DNA of 50,723 bases, from positions 1-50,723 of the forward strand of contig NZ_JAUNVI010000009.1 in the NCBI RefSeq assembly GCF_030537745.1. Reading direction: 5' to 3'. The first letter of the stretch is position 1. Each line of letters opens with the position of its first letter. A program made the translations under genes and the position numbers. Source of the DNA: Ornithinimicrobium sp. GTDB taxonomy: Bacteria; Actinomycetota; Actinomycetes; Actinomycetales; Dermatophilaceae. Positions 27,531 to 34,991 of the stretch are shown here, in pieces. The notes below the pieces were generated by a model. That model saw only the letters and a program-made list of their open reading frames with translations. It ran no database searches and was not told where the DNA came from.

Positions 27531-27536
27531 ACCCTA
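27531..27536 (-). promoter_or_regulatory. -10 element (TAGGGT) for leaderless radA
   Basis: Minus-strand TAGGGT, 7 nt before the radA GTG. The TAG is the stop codon of the upstream gene (27534-27536). Confidence 0.5.
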
Positions 27537-28364
27537 GGTGGGCTCACCGACAGACCGGCCGGCACGCGCCGCCTCCGTCGCAGGGTGGACCAGCAGCGGG
27601 AGCAGGGTGCGCCCACCGACGGGCGGACGCGCTCCGGCCCTGCGAGCGCGCAGCACATCCTGCGCTTCCTGGTGGTCGCCGCACACCTGCGCGAGCACGT
27701 CATACGCCTCGGTCCCGACGAGCTCCACCAGCTCGGCGCGCATCGACACGTAGACAGGGTCAGGAGCCGTGTGCGCCAACGGGTCATTGGTGCAGTACCA
27801 GTCGAGGTCGTGGCCACCGGGCCCCCATCCGCGCCGGTCGTATTCGGCGATGGTGATCTCCAGGTAGGAGGTGCCGTCGGGAAGCTCGACGTCGCGATAG
27901 GACCGGCGGACGGGAAGCTGCCAGCACACGTCCGGCTTGGTGGTCAGCGGCTGGACGCCCTCGGCGATGGCGTGCTGGTGCAGGGCGCAGCCGACCCCCG
28001 CGGGGAAGCCTGCGCGGTTGAAGAAGATGCACGCCCCGTCGACGACCCGCGTCGTGGAGATGTTGTCGACCTCGAGGGCCCAGCCCTCCTCCAGGCCGGG
28101 GTCGCGCAGTTGCCACTCGTCGGGCCCGAGCCGGTCCACGACCGCGGCCACCCGGGCGAGGTCGTCCTCGTCGGTGAAGTGGGCCCCGAGCGTGCAGCAT
28201 CCAGCGTCTGGCTCGGTGGCGTCGATGCCCGGGCAGCCCCTCCCGAAGATGCAGTGCCATCGGGAGGTGAGCCACGTCAGGTCGACCCGCAAGCGCTGGT
28301 CCGGCTCGGCCGGGTCGGCGAACTCGGCCCAGGCGCGCGGGGCATCGAGAGGGGTGGAGGTCAC
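27534..28364 (-). CDS. Cys-rich conserved protein of unknown function
   Basis: 276-aa soluble protein. The N-terminal third is rich in cysteine and histidine ([12 protein letters not shown], then [11 protein letters not shown] with a CC pair, later GCALHQHA and [10 protein letters not shown]), suggesting metal or cluster binding. The spacing recalls YkgJ-type metal-chelating proteins, but I cannot confirm that. [16 protein letters not shown] segment follows. No signal peptide or membrane span. The GTG at 28364 follows a TACGCT box by 6 nt. It heads the minus-strand run toward radA and diverges from ppx. Confidence 0.75.
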   Translation of the reverse strand: MTSTPLDAPRAWAEFADPAEPDQRLRVDLTWLTSRWHCIFGRGCPGIDATEPDAGCCTLGAHFTDEDDLARVAAVVDRLGPDEWQLRDPGLEEGWALEVDNISTTRVVDGACIFFNRAGFPAGVGCALHQHAIAEGVQPLTTKPDVCWQLPVRRSYRDVELPDGTSYLEITIAEYDRRGWGPGGHDLDWYCTNDPLAHTAPDPVYVSMRAELVELVGTEAYDVLAQVCGDHQEAQDVLRARRAGARPPVGGRTLLPLLVHPATEAARAGRSVGEPT

Positions 28365-28370
28365 AGGCTC

Positions 28371-28376
28371 AGCGTA
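28371..28376 (-). promoter_or_regulatory. -10 element (TACGCT) for Cys-rich protein gene
   Basis: Minus-strand TACGCT, 6 nt before the GTG at 28364; the same hexamer and spacing as at lysS. Confidence 0.55.
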
Positions 28377-28397
28377 GGTGCGGAGGTGCCGGGATGG

Positions 28398-28403
28398 GAT
28401 AGT
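28398..28403 (+). promoter_or_regulatory. -10 element (GATAGT) for ppx/gppA-like gene
   Basis: GATAGT, 6 nt before the ATG at 28410. It lies in the 45-bp divergent gap, which also holds the minus-strand box at 28371-28376. Confidence 0.4.
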
Positions 28404-28409
28404 GGCTCA

Positions 28410-29351
28410 ATGCGCTTGGGAGTGATCGACGTCGGCTCCAACTCGGTGCACCTCCTCGTCGTGGACGCCTACCATGCCGGAGCTCACCCGACGCCGGACT
28501 ACTCGCACAGCATGGTGTTGCGGCTGTCCGAGCACCTCACTCCCGACGGCGAGATCTCTGAGGACGGGGCGCACGCGCTGGCCGGTTTCGTGACCGACTG
28601 CGTGGAAGTGGCCGAAGAACGTGGCGTCGGTGCATTGATGGGTTTCGCGACCAGCGCGATCCGGGACGCCAGCAACACCGAGGACGTCCTCCGGCGCGTT
28701 CGCGGGGCGAGCGGGGTCAGCCTCGAGGTGCTCTCCGGCGAGGACGAAGCCAGGGCGACCTTTCTGGCGGTGCGCCGTTGGTTCGGCTGGTCGGCGGGGC
28801 GGATCCTGTTGTTCGACATCGGCGGTGGTTCGCTGGAGCTGGCGGCCGGGGTGGACGAGCAGCCCGACGTGGCGTTCTCCCTGCCCTTGGGGGCCGGCCG
28901 GCTGACGCGGGAGCTCGACGGTGACCCCCCGAGCCGGGCGCAGCTCAAGGCGGTGCGCAAGCGGGTCCGGTCGGAGATCGCCGCCGTCAAGCCGGCGTTG
29001 TCCCGGGTCGGGGTGCCGCAGCTCGCGGTGGGCACGAGCAAGACCATCCGATCCCTAGCCCGGGCCATGGGGGCCGCTCCCCGCGGAGAGGGCCCCTACG
29101 TGGCGCGTAGCCTGACGTTGGAGGACGTCTCAGATCTCGTGTCCCGGTTGGCCATCATGCCCGCGGCAGCAAGGGCCTCGTTGCCTGGGGTGTCCGTGGC
29201 TCGTGCGCCTCAGCTCTTGGCCGGCGCGGTCGTCGCTGAGGCTGCGATGGAACTCCTTGGCGTCGACGCGCTGTCCGTGTGCCCCTGGGCGTTGCGCGAG
29301 GGCCTGATCCTGCGCTACCTCGACCGACTTACGGAAGGCCCGATCACATGA
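28410..29351 (+). CDS. ppx: Ppx/GppA family exopolyphosphatase / pppGpp phosphatase
   Basis: 313-aa member of the sugar kinase/Hsp70 superfamily that hydrolyses polyphosphate or pppGpp. The phosphate-1 motif GVIDVGSNSVHLLV is at residues 4-17 and the phosphate-2 motif LLFDIGGGSLEL at about 134-145. It lacks the HD domain of longer GppA proteins and matches the short actinobacterial form (M. tuberculosis Rv0496 type). It overlaps the next gene by 4 bp (ATGA). A role in stress phosphate metabolism is inferred from the family. Confidence 0.92.
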   Translation: MRLGVIDVGSNSVHLLVVDAYHAGAHPTPDYSHSMVLRLSEHLTPDGEISEDGAHALAGFVTDCVEVAEERGVGALMGFATSAIRDASNTEDVLRRVRGASGVSLEVLSGEDEARATFLAVRRWFGWSAGRILLFDIGGGSLELAAGVDEQPDVAFSLPLGAGRLTRELDGDPPSRAQLKAVRKRVRSEIAAVKPALSRVGVPQLAVGTSKTIRSLARAMGAAPRGEGPYVARSLTLEDVSDLVSRLAIMPAAARASLPGVSVARAPQLLAGAVVAEAAMELLGVDALSVCPWALREGLILRYLDRLTEGPIT

Positions 29352-30169
29352 CCGACGACCACATCCCGGTCCACCTGTCGACGTCCTCCGTCTACCCCGA
29401 GAACGCCGCCTATGCCTTTGACCTGGCGGGCCGCCTCGGTTATGACGGCGTGGAGATCATGGTGTGGACCGACCCCGTCACCCAGGAAGCCGGGGCGCTC
29501 AACGCGCTCGCTCGCCTGCACGGGCTGTCGATCGGCGCGATCCATGCGCCCACCCTGCTGCTTGCTCAGCGGCTGTGGGGCTGGGAGCCGTGGGGCAAGG
29601 TGGAGCGGGCGCTCGATCTGGCCGGCGAGGTCGGCGCCGACTGCGTGGTGGTCCACCCGCCGTTCCGCTGGCAGCGAGGCTATGCGGAGAATTTCGTCGA
29701 GGGAGTGGCGCAGCGGCAGGAGAAATGGGGCATCAAGATCGCGGTCGAGAACATGTTCCCGTGGCGCTCCGGAGTCAACTCGATGCAGGCCTACCTCCCC
29801 GGTCCGGACCCGCGCGACTTCCCCTATGGGGACGTCACCCTGGACATCTCGCACGCCGCCACTGCCGGGACCGACGCGCTCGAGCTCGCGCGCGGCCTGG
29901 GCGAGCGGGTCAGCCACGTGCACCTGGGGGACTCCACGGGCTCGTTCAAGGATGAGCACCTCGTCCCGGGGCGCGGCACGCAGAAGTGCGCTGAGGTGCT
30001 CCGTCATCTGGTCGAAACGGACTTCGGGGGCATCGTCAGCCTCGAGGTCGGCACCCGCAAGATGCATCGGGCCAAGCGGGAACGGGCTCTGGCGGAGTCG
30101 CTGGCCTTTGCGCGCCAGCACCTGGGCCAGGCTGATCGCCCCGGCGCCGCCTTCCGTCCCGCTTCCTGA
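29348..30169 (+). CDS. Sugar phosphate isomerase/epimerase-like TIM-barrel protein
   Basis: 273-aa xylose-isomerase-like TIM barrel. Likely metal ligands are spread along the chain: Glu in YDGVEIMVW, Glu in KIAVENMFPW, Asp-x-x-His in TLDISHAA, His pair in SHVHLGDS, and Glu in VSLEVGTR. The start overlaps the ppx stop (ATGA), and this pairing with ppx and proC is conserved in actinobacteria. The substrate is unknown; the name reflects only the fold. Confidence 0.85.
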   Translation: MTDDHIPVHLSTSSVYPENAAYAFDLAGRLGYDGVEIMVWTDPVTQEAGALNALARLHGLSIGAIHAPTLLLAQRLWGWEPWGKVERALDLAGEVGADCVVVHPPFRWQRGYAENFVEGVAQRQEKWGIKIAVENMFPWRSGVNSMQAYLPGPDPRDFPYGDVTLDISHAATAGTDALELARGLGERVSHVHLGDSTGSFKDEHLVPGRGTQKCAEVLRHLVETDFGGIVSLEVGTRKMHRAKRERALAESLAFARQHLGQADRPGAAFRPAS

Positions 30170-30215
30170 ACCCGTCGTCGTTGGCCCCGTAGCGGTCCCG
30201 CTCACGCAGAAGTCG

Positions 30216-30221
30216 TAGCCT
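30216..30221 (+). promoter_or_regulatory. -10 element (TAGCCT) for proline dehydrogenase gene
   Basis: TAGCCT, 6 nt before the ATG at 30228. Confidence 0.5.
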
Positions 30222-30227
30222 GTGCCC

Positions 30228-31193
30228 ATGGATCTCGCCGACCTCAACCCGGCCGCAGCGATGCGTGCCACCCTGCTCGGGATGAGCCGTTCTGACCAGC
30301 TCCGGCAGGTCATCGAGCGCGCGCCGTTCACCCGCGACGTCGTCCGGCGCTTCGTCGGGGGGGTGAGCGTCGCGGACGCGGTGCAGGTCAGCACGGAGCT
30401 GGTCGACACCAGGCGTCAGGTCACCATCGACTATCTCGGCGAGGACACGGTCGACCCGGCGATGGCGGCCCAGACCAAGGAGGCGTATGTCGACCTGCTC
30501 GATGCGCTGAGCGAGGCGGGTTTGAGCCAAGGCGGGGGAGCGGAGGTGAGCCTCAAACTCTCTGCCCTAGGACAGGCCCTCGGTCGGGACGGCAACAAGA
30601 TCGCGCTGGAGAACGCCCGGGTCATCTGTCAGGCCGCCGCCAACGCAGGCACCACGGTGACGCTCGACATGGAGGACCACACCACCACCGACCTCACGCT
30701 TTCGGTGCTGCGTGACCTGCGCCAGGACTGGCCGTGGGTCGGCGCAGTGGTGCAGAGCTACCTCTACCGCACCGAGCAGGACTGCCGCGACCTCGCCACG
30801 GAGGGCTCGCGAGTGCGACTGTGCAAGGGCACCTACAAGGAGCCGGAGACGGTCGCCTTCGCGGACAAGGCGGACGTAGACCGGTCCTATGTGCGCTGCC
30901 TGAAGATCCTCATGGAGGGTCAGGGCTACCCGATGGTCGCCACCCACGACCCCCGCCTGGTCGAGATCGCGACCGTGCTCGCCGACAAGGCCCAGCGCGG
31001 GACGGACTCCTTCGAGTATCAGATGCTGCTCGGCATCCGCCCGGAGGAGCAGTTGCGGCTCGCGGCCAGCGGTGCTGCGATGCGTGTCTACCTGCCCTTT
31101 GGCCAGGAGTGGTACGGCTACCTCATGCGTCGGATGGCTGAACGTCCCGCCAACCTGGGCTTCTTCCTGCGTGGCCTCGCCACGAGAGGCTGA
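30228..31193 (+). CDS. Proline dehydrogenase
   Basis: 321-aa monofunctional FAD enzyme oxidising proline to pyrroline-5-carboxylate. Family segments: EVSLKLSALGQ, VTLDMEDHTTTDLTL, VGAVVQSYLYRTEQD, VRLCKGTYKEP (Lys/Arg near substrate), and the C-terminal MLLGIRPEEQLRLAASG...VYLPFGQEWYGYLMRRMAERP with the conserved YxxRR. The GTG of proC follows one base after the stop, so degradation and synthesis steps that meet at pyrroline-5-carboxylate are cotranscribed. No P5C dehydrogenase is nearby. Confidence 0.94.
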   Translation: MDLADLNPAAAMRATLLGMSRSDQLRQVIERAPFTRDVVRRFVGGVSVADAVQVSTELVDTRRQVTIDYLGEDTVDPAMAAQTKEAYVDLLDALSEAGLSQGGGAEVSLKLSALGQALGRDGNKIALENARVICQAAANAGTTVTLDMEDHTTTDLTLSVLRDLRQDWPWVGAVVQSYLYRTEQDCRDLATEGSRVRLCKGTYKEPETVAFADKADVDRSYVRCLKILMEGQGYPMVATHDPRLVEIATVLADKAQRGTDSFEYQMLLGIRPEEQLRLAASGAAMRVYLPFGQEWYGYLMRRMAERPANLGFFLRGLATRG

Positions 31194-31194
31194 C

Positions 31195-32004
31195 GTGGGA
31201 GACGCCACGATCGCGCTCCTGGGTGCCGGGGTGATGGGCAGCACGCTGCTCGCGGCCCTAGTCCGGTCCGGCCATGACCCCGCCCATCTGCTGGTCAGCG
31301 ACAAGTCCGCAGACCGGGCGAGGCAGGTCGCCGCGCCCTTCGGCGCGCGGGCCACCTCCGTCCACGAAGCAGTGGCTGTCGCCAACGTCGTGCTGCTGGC
31401 CGTCAAGCCTCAGGACATGGCGACGCTGATGGAGGAGATCCGCGAGGAGATCCAGCCCGGCACTTTGGTGATCTCGATCGCCGCTGGGATCAGCACCACC
31501 TTCCTCGAGCGCCGGCTGCCCGAGGGAACGGCTGTCGTCAGGGTGATGCCTAACACCGCAGCGTTGGTGGACCAAGGGATGTCGGCGATGAGCCCTGGCC
31601 GTGAGTGCACGCCTGCCCAGATCGAGCAGGCGCGGGTGCTGCTCAGCAACGTGGGGCGGGTGATCGTGATCGAAGAGTTGCACCAGGACGCCGTGACGGC
31701 GGTCAGCGGCAGCGGACCGGCCTACATCTTCTACGTCGTCGAGGCGATGATCGAGGCGGGCGTCCTCCTAGGGCTGCCGCGGGATACCTCCACGGAGTTG
31801 GTCGTGCAGACCCTCTACGGCGCAGCCACCATGATGCGCGAGACCGACCAGCACCCGACCGTGCTGCGCGAGCAGGTCTCCAGCCCGGGCGGGACGACCG
31901 TCGCTGCCCTCCGCGCGTTGGAGGACCACAAGGTCCGCGCTGCCTTTCTTACGGCCATCGAGGCCGCGGCTCGTCGCTCGCACGAGCTCTCCCCCCCGGC
32001 GTAG
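31195..32004 (+). CDS. proC: Pyrroline-5-carboxylate reductase
   Basis: 269-aa NAD(P)H enzyme making proline from pyrroline-5-carboxylate. N-terminal Rossmann loop IALLGAGVMGSTLL, VKPQDM, VVRVMPNTAALVDQGM, and the signature region AVSGSGPAYIFYVVEAMIEAG, then QVSSPGGTTVAALRALE. GTG 31195 is the only start suited to the Rossmann strand; the earlier open frame is overlap with proline dehydrogenase. Neighbouring the HTH/bS22 region as in mycobacteria. Confidence 0.95.
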   Translation: MGDATIALLGAGVMGSTLLAALVRSGHDPAHLLVSDKSADRARQVAAPFGARATSVHEAVAVANVVLLAVKPQDMATLMEEIREEIQPGTLVISIAAGISTTFLERRLPEGTAVVRVMPNTAALVDQGMSAMSPGRECTPAQIEQARVLLSNVGRVIVIEELHQDAVTAVSGSGPAYIFYVVEAMIEAGVLLGLPRDTSTELVVQTLYGAATMMRETDQHPTVLREQVSSPGGTTVAALRALEDHKVRAAFLTAIEAAARRSHELSPPA

Positions 32005-32110
32005 CAGTGTCTTCGGTCTGGCCTGCTCCCGGCCTTGACGGGCATCGTCGACGCGGTGGGAGGCACCTAGGCGTCAGCAGCCTCTTGTGGCCGTGTGAAA
32101 GAGTAGAGGC

Positions 32111-32650
32111 ATGACTGACATTCGCGTGCGGGTCCTGAATGAGGACGAGTGGCCCAGTTATCGGGACGTCCGTCTGCGTGCCCTGCGCGAGTCGCCCGAG
32201 TTCTTCGTGGCTTCCGCTGAGGAGGAGGAGGCGTTCGATGACGCCGTGTGGCAGGAGCGCATGGTGCGGGCGCGTCGCATCCTGGCTGAAGATGGCGAAG
32301 CGGTGATCGGTGTCGTCAGTGTCGGCACCGGGCATCGCACCAAGATCCCCGGGGCGGGAGAGCTCTTCGCCCTCTGGGTAGAGGCGTCACGCAGAGGCAC
32401 CGGCGTGGCCCGCAAGCTCATGGAGAAGGCAGCCGTCGTTGCCCGCGACGAAGGCCTGCGGCAACTGGTCTACTGGGTCGGCACCGACAATGGCCGCGCG
32501 GTCGCCTTCGCGTCCAGCTTCGGGTTCCGGCCCACCGATGAGCGGCGACCGATGCGGATCCATGGCGTGAGCGAAGAAGATGCAGACTCGGTCGAGCTGA
32601 TGATGGTCTACCCACTCGGCAGCTACGGCGGCGTCCCGACCTCCCTCTGA
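32111..32650 (+). CDS. GNAT family N-acetyltransferase
   Basis: 179-aa acetyl-CoA-dependent acyltransferase fold. The pyrophosphate-binding loop is LWVEASRRGTGVARKLME (Q/RxxGxG/A-type motif A), followed by LVYWVGTDNGRAVAFASSFGFRPT (motif B). The substrate is unknown. ATG 32111 is preceded by a weak AAGAGT box at N6. It stands alone between proC and acuC. Reversible acetylation with the deacetylase-like acuC next door is possible, since acuA-acuC pairs exist elsewhere, but the two genes have separate promoters here. Confidence 0.85.
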   Translation: MTDIRVRVLNEDEWPSYRDVRLRALRESPEFFVASAEEEEAFDDAVWQERMVRARRILAEDGEAVIGVVSVGTGHRTKIPGAGELFALWVEASRRGTGVARKLMEKAAVVARDEGLRQLVYWVGTDNGRAVAFASSFGFRPTDERRPMRIHGVSEEDADSVELMMVYPLGSYGGVPTSL

Positions 32651-32694
32651 GCATGCCTTCGTCAGGGCCCCTGCCTGCGGTCGTAGGTGTGGAC

Positions 32695-32700
32695 TAGCGT
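32695..32700 (+). promoter_or_regulatory. -10 element (TAGCGT) for acuC
   Basis: TAGCGT, 7 nt before the ATG at 32708. Confidence 0.5.
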
Positions 32701-32707
32701 GCACCCC

Positions 32708-33895
32708 ATGAGTAGTTCCTGGGTGCTGTGGGACGAGCGCTACACGGCGTACGACTTTGGTGTGGGGCACCCGATGCACCCGAGTCGCCTGGACCTGACA
32801 TATCGCCTCGCCCAGTCTCTTGGACTGTTGGACCACTCCGACGTCGAGGTCCGCACGGTCGTGGCAGCCACCGACGAACAGCTTCTCACCGTGCACACCC
32901 CGGAGCTGTTGGCGGCCGTCAAGGCCGCTTCAGCTGACCCGGGCAGCGCCACGGGACGGCACGGGGTGGGCACCGACGACACCCCCGCCTTTGCAGGCAT
33001 GCACCAGGCCTCTGCGCTCGCGGTCGGTGGCACCGTCGCCGCCTGCGAGGCAGTCTGGGACGGCCAGACCCAGCGAGTCGTGAACATCGCCGGCGGCCTG
33101 CACCACGCCATGCCTGAGAGGGCCAGCGGATTCTGTGTCTACAACGACATCGCCGTCGGGATCCACCGGCTCCTGCAACTCGGCGCGAAGAAGGTCCTCT
33201 ACCTTGACCTCGACGTCCATCACGGGGACGGTGTGGAGCGGTGCTTCTGGAACGACCCCCGGGTCATGACGGTGTCCATCCACGAGAGCGGTCGGGCGCT
33301 CTTTCCCGGCACCGGTTTTCCCGGGGACACCGGTGGACCGCAGGCTTTGGACACCGCAGTCAACATCGGGCTGCCACCGGGGACCGGGGACGAGGGGTGG
33401 CTGCGGGCCTACCAATCGGTGGTGCCGACGGTCGTCGGCGCGTTCGGACCGGACGTCATCGTCAGCCAGCACGGCTGCGACTGTCATTACGCCGACCCGC
33501 TAGCCCATCTCACCGTCTCGATGGATGCGCTCGCGGTGGCTTACCGCTGGGTCGAGGACCTTGTCAACACCACAGCAAACGGACGCTGGGTTGCGCTCGG
33601 TGGTGGAGGCTACGAACTGGTGGAGGTCGTGCCGCGAGCCTGGGCCCACCTCATCGGGGTAGTTACCGGTCGGCCTGTCGACCCGTCGACCCCCACCCCG
33701 CAAGAGTGGCGGGACCACGTCCAACAGGTGTACGGACGCGAGGCTCCGCAACTGATGGGCGACCGGGGTGGGCGCGAGATCCACTACGGTTCCTGGGAGG
33801 AGGGCTACCGGCTAGACGACCCTGTCGACTCGGCGATCATGGCGACGCGCAGGGCCGTTTTCCCAGGCTGGGGCCTCGATCCCTACTTCGACTGA
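32708..33895 (+). CDS. acuC: AcuC-type acetoin utilization / histone deacetylase family protein
   Basis: 395-aa zinc-dependent deacetylase fold. Visible active-site elements: GGLHHAMPERASGFCVYND (His pair and general base), YLDLDVHHGDGVE (Asp and His zinc ligands), VSQHGCDCHYADPLAHL, and GGGGYELVEVVPRAW. AcuC in Bacillus deacetylates acetyl-CoA synthetase; the same target is plausible but not shown. Full family length. No other acetoin gene is in the window. Confidence 0.9.
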   Translation: MSSSWVLWDERYTAYDFGVGHPMHPSRLDLTYRLAQSLGLLDHSDVEVRTVVAATDEQLLTVHTPELLAAVKAASADPGSATGRHGVGTDDTPAFAGMHQASALAVGGTVAACEAVWDGQTQRVVNIAGGLHHAMPERASGFCVYNDIAVGIHRLLQLGAKKVLYLDLDVHHGDGVERCFWNDPRVMTVSIHESGRALFPGTGFPGDTGGPQALDTAVNIGLPPGTGDEGWLRAYQSVVPTVVGAFGPDVIVSQHGCDCHYADPLAHLTVSMDALAVAYRWVEDLVNTTANGRWVALGGGGYELVEVVPRAWAHLIGVVTGRPVDPSTPTPQEWRDHVQQVYGREAPQLMGDRGGREIHYGSWEEGYRLDDPVDSAIMATRRAVFPGWGLDPYFD

Positions 33896-33914
33896 GCGCT
33901 GCTCCGGATCATCT

Positions 33915-33951
33915 GTCACATCAGTTCCGTTCGTCACATCCAGCGTGTCAC
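33915..33951. repeat. Three GTCAC repeats upstream of the HTH gene
   Basis: GTCAC at 33915, 33933 and 33947; the first two extend to YGTCACATC. They lie upstream of the candidate promoter at 33976-34004 and may be regulator sites. Confidence 0.4.
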
Positions 33952-33975
33952 GCTAGACAAATCTGGTGAACGACT

Positions 33976-34004
33976 TTCGCAGTGACCACTTCTGCCCCTA
34001 TGGT
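33976..34004 (+). promoter_or_regulatory. Candidate promoter for HTH gene
   Basis: -35 TTCGCA (33976-33981), 17-bp spacer, -10 TATGGT (33999-34004). The leader to the ATG at 34085 would be about 75 nt. Confidence 0.4.
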
Positions 34005-34084
34005 GGGCCCACGACAGGAACTGGAAGTGGTCCGGAGGGGAAGCCGAACCCGCATCCAGCCAACAAGAGAAGAGGATGCGTCAG

Positions 34085-34285
34085 ATGGCAGAAGAGCGTC
34101 AGCTCGCCGGGATGACGTTCATGACCGTGGCCGAGGTGGCTGCGGTGATGCGCGTGTCAAAGATGACTGTGTACCGATTGGTGCACTCCGGCGAACTACC
34201 AGCGGTCCGCGTGGGCCGTTCCTTCCGGGTTCCGGAGAAGGCAGTGAACGACTACCTCGAGGATTCCTACCACGGCACCGCGTGA
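34085..34285 (+). CDS. Excisionase-type helix-turn-helix DNA-binding protein (Rv0500A-like)
   Basis: 66-aa MerR/excisionase-like regulator: MTVAEVAAVMRVSKMTVYRLVHSGELPAVRVGRSFRVPEKAV forms the winged helix. This matches the small HTH protein found just before bS22 in mycobacteria. ATG 34085 has an AAGAGG ribosome site 9 nt away, whereas ATG 34076 abuts the same site; so the shorter form is preferred. No catalytic recombinase is nearby, so it is a chromosomal regulator rather than a phage excisionase. Targets are unknown. Confidence 0.9.
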   Translation: MAEERQLAGMTFMTVAEVAAVMRVSKMTVYRLVHSGELPAVRVGRSFRVPEKAVNDYLEDSYHGTA

Positions 34286-34313
34286 GCCACGCCGGCGTGT
34301 GCAGACCGCTCGT

Positions 34314-34343
34314 TTGGGAGCGTCGCGCCCGTGCGGTTATTGT
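34314..34343 (+). promoter_or_regulatory. Candidate promoter for bS22 gene
   Basis: -35 TTGGGA (34314-34319), 18-bp spacer, -10 TATTGT (34338-34343), about 95 nt before the bS22 start. Confidence 0.4.
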
Positions 34344-34437
34344 TGGTGATCCGTCGTGCACGTGAGACGTGGCAGTTTTTGCCGCGCCCGGCCCGACATG
34401 CAGGCATGACCCCGACCGACGAGAAGAAGGACAGCCC

Positions 34438-34536
34438 ATGGGCTCTGTGATCAAGAAGCGGCGCAAGCGGATGTCGAAGAAGAAGCACCGCAAGTTGCTG
34501 CGCAAGACCCGCCACCAGCGCCGCAACAAGAAGTAG
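34438..34536 (+). CDS. Small ribosomal subunit protein bS22 (AURKAIP1/COX24-type)
   Basis: 32-aa, extremely basic protein, too short for most gene callers. It begins [17 protein letters not shown] and ends RRNKK, matching the actinobacterial 30S protein bS22 (Rv0500B type), which binds near the decoding centre in mycobacterial ribosomes. A strong ribosome site (AAGGA, 6 nt spacing) precedes the ATG. It follows the HTH gene as in mycobacteria. A perfect 16-bp hairpin downstream ends the transcript. Confidence 0.93.
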   Translation: MGSVIKKRRKRMSKKKHRKLLRKTRHQRRNKK

Positions 34537-34551
34537 TCGGCACTGCGACGG

Positions 34552-34923
34552 ATGCAATCTGCAGGCCCGACAGATGGCGTCGCCCCGCATGGGGCGACGC
34601 CATCTGCCTACCTGGTCCGACTCCTCCGGCGACGTCGCCGGACGCGGGTTCGTCAGCTGGTCATCTGGTCGCGGGCCGGCTGTCATCTGTGCGACGAAAT
34701 GCAGGAAGTGGTGGAGTCAGTCGCAGCGGAGCGCGCGATGCCCCGCGTCGAGTTGACCGTCCACGACCTCGATCTGGCCGGCAGCGAGGACCCCGAGTTG
34801 CTCGCCCGCTACACCTCCAAGGTGCCCGTCCTCGTGCTCGACGGGGTGGAGCTGGCGCACTTCTGGATGGAGCCTGCACAGTTGCGCGCCGCATTGCTGC
34901 GGCCGGTGGACGGCCCACCGTAG
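34552..34923 (+). CDS. Glutaredoxin-like thioredoxin-fold protein
   Basis: Thioredoxin fold with redox motif CHLC (C44, C47 if started at ATG 34552) in LVIWSRAGCHLCDEM, and cis-Pro in SKVPVLVLDG. About 80 residues from the motif onward is the usual size of this glutaredoxin family, commonly located before rex in actinobacteria. The start is uncertain: the only ATG in frame puts a 16-bp terminator hairpin into codons 7-19, and no ATG, GTG or TTG lies between the hairpin and the motif. A CTG at 34612 (codon 21) is the alternative. Confidence 0.75.
   Translation: MQSAGPTDGVAPHGATPSAYLVRLLRRRRRTRVRQLVIWSRAGCHLCDEMQEVVESVAAERAMPRVELTVHDLDLAGSEDPELLARYTSKVPVLVLDGVELAHFWMEPAQLRAALLRPVDGPP
34571..34606 (+). 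terminator. Hairpin terminator after bS22
   Basis: Perfect 16-bp stem (34571-34586 with 34591-34606), GCAT loop, 34 bp after the bS22 stop. No U-tract. It overlaps the 5' end of the glutaredoxin frame. Confidence 0.75.
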
Positions 34924-34961
34924 AGGTCAGCCATGGGCGCGTCCCGGGTCACCACCGCGTT

Positions 34962-34991
34962 TTGGTCCGGAGAGGTTTCCATGCCTAGAGT
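34962..34991 (+). promoter_or_regulatory. Candidate promoter for rex-hem operon
   Basis: -35 TTGGTC (34962-34967), 18-bp spacer, -10 TAGAGT (34986-34991), about 85 nt before the rex start. No Rex operator (TGTGAA-type inverted repeat) is visible in the gap. Confidence 0.4.

Noticed and set aside
28378-28409. Upstream extension of the ppx frame back to 27459
   Set aside because: That stretch is antisense to the Cys-rich gene; the Ppx N-terminus begins exactly at ATG 28410 after a -10 box.
32035-32040. TTGACG as a -35 box for the GNAT gene
   Set aside because: No TANNNT lies 16-19 bp downstream.
34085-34285. Phage excisionase / mobile-element remnant
   Set aside because: The HTH protein matches the chromosomal Rv0500A type beside bS22, and no integrase or attachment site is near.
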